A stretch of DNA of 64,000 nucleotides, taken from NCBI GenBank assembly GCA_016711225.1, contig JADJTK010000009.1, positions 263,182-327,181 of the forward strand. Reading direction: 5' to 3'. The position numbers and the translations under genes were made by a program. This document shows, one piece after another, positions 60,102 through 64,000 of this stretch; positions within the stretch are counted from its first letter, which is position 1; every line of letters starts with the position of its first letter. Below the pieces are notes generated by a model, which saw only the letters and a program-made list of their open reading frames with translations, was not told where the DNA came from and made no database searches. Source of the DNA: Opitutaceae bacterium (GTDB lineage: Bacteria > Verrucomicrobiota > Verrucomicrobiia > Opitutales > Opitutaceae).

Positions 60102-60617
60102 TCATCTCGCCCCCCCACACTCCTCCAGCATACCGATCCGCCGCAAGCCGCTCCGGTCGACCTGGGCCGCCAGCCGGCCGGCCGTGTTGTCACCAACGCG
60201 CAACTCCGGCGCGATCTCCGCCAGTGGCACCAGCACGAACGCCCGCTCCGCCATCCGCGGGTGCGGCAGCCTGAGGCGCTCAGTTTGGCGCTCGGTGTCG
60301 CCGTAGCTGAGCAGATCGAGGTCAAGCGTCCGCGCCCCCCAGCGTTCCCGCCGCACCCGGCCGTGCGCCGTTTCGATGGCGAGGCAGCGTTCCAGCAACG
60401 CGTCCGGGGAGAGCAGCGTCGCTACCGCCACGACCATATTCAGATAATCCGGCTGTTCCGGCCCGCCTACTGGGGCGGTCTCGTACACCGCCGACTCGGC
60501 CAGAAGCCGGATGTCGCCCTCGCTTCGCAGCGCCTCCACCGCCCCCCGCAGCATCGCGACGCGGTCGCCGAGATTGCTGCCCAGCGCGAGATAAACCGTT
60601 GTTTGCGTGGAAGCCAC
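60102..60617 (-). CDS. folK: 6-hydroxymethyl-7,8-dihydropterin pyrophosphokinase FolK
   Basis: Transfers pyrophosphate from ATP to hydroxymethyldihydropterin in folate synthesis. 171 residues if the GTG at 60617 is used; no ATG is available and ASTQTTVYLALGSNLGDR is the standard opening. ESAVYETAPVGGPEQPDYLNMV and RERWGARTLDLDLLSYGD (pterin and Mg-ATP residues), then LRLPHPRMAERAFVLVPLAE, are all conserved. 30 bases after folB; part of folP-folB-folK-pabBC. Confidence 0.93.
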   Translation of the reverse strand: MASTQTTVYLALGSNLGDRVAMLRGAVEALRSEGDIRLLAESAVYETAPVGGPEQPDYLNMVVAVATLLSPDALLERCLAIETAHGRVRRERWGARTLDLDLLSYGDTERQTERLRLPHPRMAERAFVLVPLAEIAPELRVGDNTAGRLAAQVDRSGLRRIGMLEECGGAR

Positions 60618-60646
60618 GTTCGGGGGATAGCCGGACGATCCGTGGT

Positions 60647-61018
60647 TCAAACGCTCTGGCGCGTCCGGCTCGTTTCCACGGCCACGTAGTCCAACACACC
60701 CTTCATCGGCACGCTGGGCTTCTTGACCAACACCTCGACGGCGCTCAGGCGCCCAAAATCCGCTAGCAACCGTTCCGCAATGCGGGCGGCCAGCGTCTCG
60801 ATCATGCGGACGCGCTCCCCTTCGACCAGCTGCCGGCATACCTCGTGCACGCGCACATAGTCCACCGTCGACTCGAGGGCATCAGTCTGTGCAACCTCGG
60901 CGATATCCAGAGTCAGGATCAGATCGACGATGAAGCGCTGCCCCAGCCGGTTCTCCTCGGCGAGGTCGCCGTGGTAACCGTAGAAGAGCATGTTCTTGAG
61001 ATGGATTCGTCCGTTCAT
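60647..61018 (-). CDS. folB: Dihydroneopterin aldolase FolB
   Basis: Retro-aldol cleavage of dihydroneopterin to hydroxymethyldihydropterin. 123 residues. Start ATG overlaps the folP stop (ATGA). Conserved N-terminal IHLKNMLFYGYHGDLAEEN, VDLILTLDIAEVAQTDALESTVDY and RMIETLAARIAERLLADF; the catalytic Lys is in VLVKKPSVPMKGVLDY. Tunnelling-fold size is normal. Confidence 0.93.
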   Translation of the reverse strand: MNGRIHLKNMLFYGYHGDLAEENRLGQRFIVDLILTLDIAEVAQTDALESTVDYVRVHEVCRQLVEGERVRMIETLAARIAERLLADFGRLSAVEVLVKKPSVPMKGVLDYVAVETSRTRQSV

Positions 61019-61869
61019 GGTAGCTCCTTCCGCAGGGCGGCCGCCATGCGGGCGGCGCGCAGGTTGGCGCGCACGTCGTGCACCCGCAGAAACTCCACCG
61101 ACTGCCACACGGCGAGGGCCGTCGTGGCGAGCGTGCCCTCGAGCCGTTCGTCGGGCGGCAGATCGAGCACATGGGAGATCACCGACTTGCGCGATGCGCC
61201 CAGCAGCACCGGCACGCCGAGGGCGCGCAACTCCCCGATACGGGCGATGAGTTCCAGGTTCTGCTCCTGGGTCTTGTGAAAACCGATTCCCGGGTCGATC
61301 ACCAGCCGATCCGCGGGCAGCCCGGCCTCGATGGCGATGGCCATCGTCCGGCGAAAGAACGCGAGCTGCAGCTCGATGACATCGCGCGGGGCGAAGGAAA
61401 AGGTCTCGTCGAAATGCATTGCGATCGCCGCCGCTCCGAACTCCACCGCCAACCGCAGCACCTCCGGTTCGCGTTGGAAACCGTGGATGTGGTTGACCAC
61501 ATGCGCCCCCGCTTCGAGTGCCGCCTGGACGACCGCCGGCTTATAGCTGTCGATCGAGAGCGGCACCGAGGTGCGACCCGCCAGCGCGGCGATCACCGGG
61601 ACCACCCGCGCGGTCTCCTCCGCGGCGGAGACTTCCTCGTGTCCGGGCCGAGTGGACTGCCCGCCGATATCGAGCATACCCGCCCCCTCCGCGATCAGCC
61701 GCTCGGCCTGCTGCAGGGCCGCCTCGGTGGTGGCGTGGCGGCCGCCGTCGTAGAACGAATCCGGCGTCACGTTGACGACGCCCACGATCACCGGCCCGAA
61801 GGCGCAATCGATGCTCAAACCCCGGCAATCGAGGCGGTGCGGCGGCGGAGGCGGAATCCGGATGGTCAT
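61015..61869 (-). CDS. folP: Dihydropteroate synthase FolP
   Basis: Joins p-aminobenzoate to hydroxymethyldihydropterin pyrophosphate; sulfonamide target class. About 284 residues from the ATG before TIRIPPPPPHRLDC; an ATG four codons earlier is equally possible. VVNVTPDSFYDGGRHATTEAA (loop 1), IGGQSTRPGHEEV (loop 2), SIDSYKPAVVQAALEAGAHVVNHI, and the C-terminal VLLGASRKSVI and RVHDVRANLRAARM are conserved. First gene of the folate operon; it has no close upstream neighbour on this strand. Confidence 0.95.
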   Translation of the reverse strand: MTIRIPPPPPHRLDCRGLSIDCAFGPVIVGVVNVTPDSFYDGGRHATTEAALQQAERLIAEGAGMLDIGGQSTRPGHEEVSAAEETARVVPVIAALAGRTSVPLSIDSYKPAVVQAALEAGAHVVNHIHGFQREPEVLRLAVEFGAAAIAMHFDETFSFAPRDVIELQLAFFRRTMAIAIEAGLPADRLVIDPGIGFHKTQEQNLELIARIGELRALGVPVLLGASRKSVISHVLDLPPDERLEGTLATTALAVWQSVEFLRVHDVRANLRAARMAAALRKELP

Positions 61870-62155
61870 ACGGGGTCCCATCGGTGCCGTAGCGGCGCAT
61901 CGCCGCCAAGCCCAAAGCCAGGGGCGCGCAGTGCGCCCCGCCCCTTCCGCACCGCCCCTTTTGGCGAGGTATGGTAAACCCGGGGTCCAAAGCGAAGGGA
62001 CGCGGCGGCCTGGCGCCGGCGAAGGCTCGGCCTCCTATCCTCGTCACCGGCCTTTCCCGTCCCTGCATCCATTACAAGATTTCATCATACGCACCGTGTA
62101 TCCGAACCTGTTTCGAGTTGAAAACTGGTTTCAGATTGGCCAACTCGTTTTCCCG

Positions 62156-64000
62156 ATGAAATCCGTGCACTTTCACGGGGCGTGGTTGGGCCAAGTACTC
62201 GTCGCGCTCTCCTTCTTCGGCGCTGCTCTTGCCGTCACCGCGGCGGATCCGGAGCCCGTCCGCGGCGTGCTCCTTACTGCCGGCTACAACTCCAGTGGCC
62301 AGACAGGCTTGGGCTACGACAACTTCTACAAGACATTCGCGTCGCCAGCCGAAGCCTGTGTTGGCCGGTGATCGCAGCGGCGGCGGGCGACGCGCATAGC
62401 CTTTTCGTCAAAGCTGACGGCACCGTCTACGCCATGGGACTGCAGGGGGCGGGGAGGCTCGGCGACGGCGTGACGCTCAGCAACGGCAAACAATACACGC
62501 CGAAGAAGATCACCAGTATCGCGAATGTCGTCGCGGTCGCGGCGGGCAACGGGCACAGCCTCTTCATCAAGGCCGACGGCACCGTTTGGGGCGTGGGGTC
62601 CAACAACAATGGAGAACTTGGCCAAGGCACCACGGTCTACCCCGGAGCAACACCGGTCCGAATCCCGGGGATTGTCGACGCCGTTGCCGTGGCCGCCTGC
62701 AGCGACCGGAGCTTCGTGCTCAAGCGGGACGGTACGCTCCTGGGCATGGGCGTGAATCCTGGTTTGGGCCTCGACCTGAAGGGGGCCGTCACCACTCCCA
62801 CAATCATCGCCACCGGAGTGAAATCGATCGCCGCCGGTTTCGAGCACTCGATTTTCGTGAAAACCGATGGATCGCTGTGGGGTATGGGCAACGACGACAA
62901 GGGGCGGCTCGGCGTCGATCCGATCACTGGAGACCGTAAGACCCCGGTCAAGATTCTCGCTTCCGGCGTCGCCGGTGCAGCCTGCGGTGCCTATCACAGT
63001 GTCATCTACAAGACCGACGGCACGCTCTGGACCATGGGCATCAACTTCTCCGGCGCCCTCGGAATTGGCTACGCGGACAACACAATGGTGCACACCCTGA
63101 CGCAGGTGACGGTACCCGTGGGCGCCCAAGTCGTGGCGGTCGCCGCCGGCAAGAGCTGTACCTACTTCATCACGAACGACCGTGTTCTCTACGGCATGGG
63201 CAATGGCGCCTACGGGAGGTTTGGCAACGGCAGCACCATCGACTACAACCGCCCGACTGCGCTCGCGACCAATGTACTCGCCTGCTTCGCCAACGGCCAA
63301 GCGAGAGCAGGCACTCATCTTGAAGTATCCGATACCGCCATCCATCACCACTCAGCCTGCCTCGACGACGATCAACAGCGGCCTCACGGCGGCCCTCTCG
63401 GTAGCCGCCATCGGGACTTCGCCGCTGAGCTATCAGTGGTACTCCGGCACCAGCGGTAACACCACGCACCCCATCACGGGAGGGACCACGGCGTCTCTCA
63501 CCTCCCTCCCTCACTGCCGCTACCTCCTACTGGGTCCGGGTTTCAAATGGCGCCACCCCCGATGCCGATAGTGCGACTGCCATCGTCACAGTGGGAACAG
63601 CACCAACCATCACCACCCAGCCCCTCGCCCGGACGATCGCTAGCGGCGAAACCGCAGGCCTGTCGGTGGTCGCCACCGGCACCGCACCGTTGACCTACCA
63701 GTGGTACATCGGAATCAGTGGCGACACCGCCCAACCCGTGGCCGGCGCGACCAGCGCCTCCTTCAGCCCTGTCGTCACCGGCACCACCTCTTACTGGGTG
63801 CGCGTCACCAATGCGGCCGGCGCGGCGAGCAGCACCACTGCCGTAATCACGATCGCTTCGGCCCCCACGATCACCACCCAGCCCCTGCCCAAAACGATCA
63901 ACAGTGGCCAAACCGCAAGCCTGTCGGTCGTCGCCACCGGCACCGCACCGTTAACCTACCAGTGGTACAGCGGCACCAGTGGCACCACCACTCAGCCGGT
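62156..64000 (+). CDS. Secreted RCC1-repeat protein with C-terminal Ig-like repeats; three frame breaks, 3' end outside window
   Basis: The ATG at 62156 starts a signal peptide (MKSVHFHGAWLGQVLVALS, cleavage near AVTAAD). Then about six RCC1-type repeats with the pattern AAG..HSLF.K.DGT....G.N (about 60-370), predicting a beta-propeller. From about 63344 tandem Ig-like units (ITTQPAS, SYQWYSGTSG) run to the edge. Frame breaks: about 62355-62375 (after FASPAEA), about 63305-63340 (before the first Ig unit) and near 63500 (after GGTTAS, joining to SYWVRVSNGATPDAD). Likely a surface or adhesion protein; ligand unknown. Not linked to the folate operon, which is divergent. Confidence 0.75.
63344..64000 (+). 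repeat. Tandem 261-bp Ig-domain repeat
   Basis: At least three units of an 87-codon repeat, each opening ATCACCAC(C/T)CAG. Unit starts at about 63344, 63609 and 63870. The second to third spacing is exactly 261; the first to second spacing is 265, not a multiple of three, which agrees with an indel in unit 1. The third unit is cut by the window edge. Confidence 0.8.

Overview
The window is 64 kb of GC-rich (roughly two-thirds G+C), gene-dense bacterial chromosome. LpxK implies an LPS-bearing, Gram-negative cell envelope. Several traits point to Verrucomicrobiota, most likely an Opitutaceae-like organism: secreted proteins built from tandem Ig-like repeats of the 'YQWY..G' type, a secreted matrixin protease next to an SGNH hydrolase, oleA/oleB, a DUF2293 protein, and many short palindromic intergenic repeats. 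The lineage is an inference from gene content; there is no rRNA or tRNA in the window.

Layout. 1-6.2 kb (minus): three secreted proteins (matrixin/Ig protease, a small exported protein, an SGNH hydrolase with an Ig domain), two of them with frame breaks. 6.3-8.5 kb (minus): dapA-dapB-ruvA. 8.7-16.2 kb (plus): pilT, fabD-lepA-lepB, malQ. 16.4-22.6 kb (minus): fabZ-fabI-oleA-oleB, a methyltransferase, a DUF2293 protein and a beta-CASP nuclease. 23.1-34.4 kb (minus): a membrane-bound complex related to group 4 [NiFe] hydrogenases and complex I. It has two HyfB-type subunits, HyfC, HyfE and HyfF types, a NuoC/NuoD-like large subunit and a ferredoxin-small-subunit fusion, with an HTH-EIIA regulator and an orphan Mrr N-terminal domain interleaved. 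34.8-39.7 kb: a SulP anion transporter (minus) divergent from korAB (plus). 40.4-45.0 kb: a UDP-sugar epimerase/decarboxylase, a tandem UspA protein, a PstS-like binding protein and an NtrC-type regulator. 45.4-52.9 kb: a GlcD-GlcF fusion oxidoreductase, a chemoreceptor, hemL and lpxK. 53.3-57.5 kb: a polytopic membrane protein and topoisomerase III. 57.8-61.9 kb (minus): a folate operon folP-folB-folK-pabBC. 62.2-64 kb: the start of an RCC1-repeat/Ig-repeat secreted protein cut by the window edge.

The most interesting block is 23-40 kb. The large subunit keeps the hydrogenase/complex I fold signatures but lacks both CxxC nickel-iron ligand pairs, so it fits the 'energy-converting hydrogenase-related' (Ehr) class, whose substrate is unknown. 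It lies next to a 2-oxoacid:ferredoxin oxidoreductase that would make reduced ferredoxin. A plausible but unproven reading is ferredoxin-linked ion translocation, with a phosphorelay-type EIIA protein as regulator.

At least nine genes-worth of evidence shows single-base frame breaks, several in short homopolymers (pilT, the PstS-like gene, the chemoreceptor, the GlcD-GlcF fusion, and the secreted proteins at both edges). This many breaks in otherwise healthy housekeeping genes looks more like uncorrected indels in the sequence than real gene decay. Broken genes are therefore given as single features with the break position stated.
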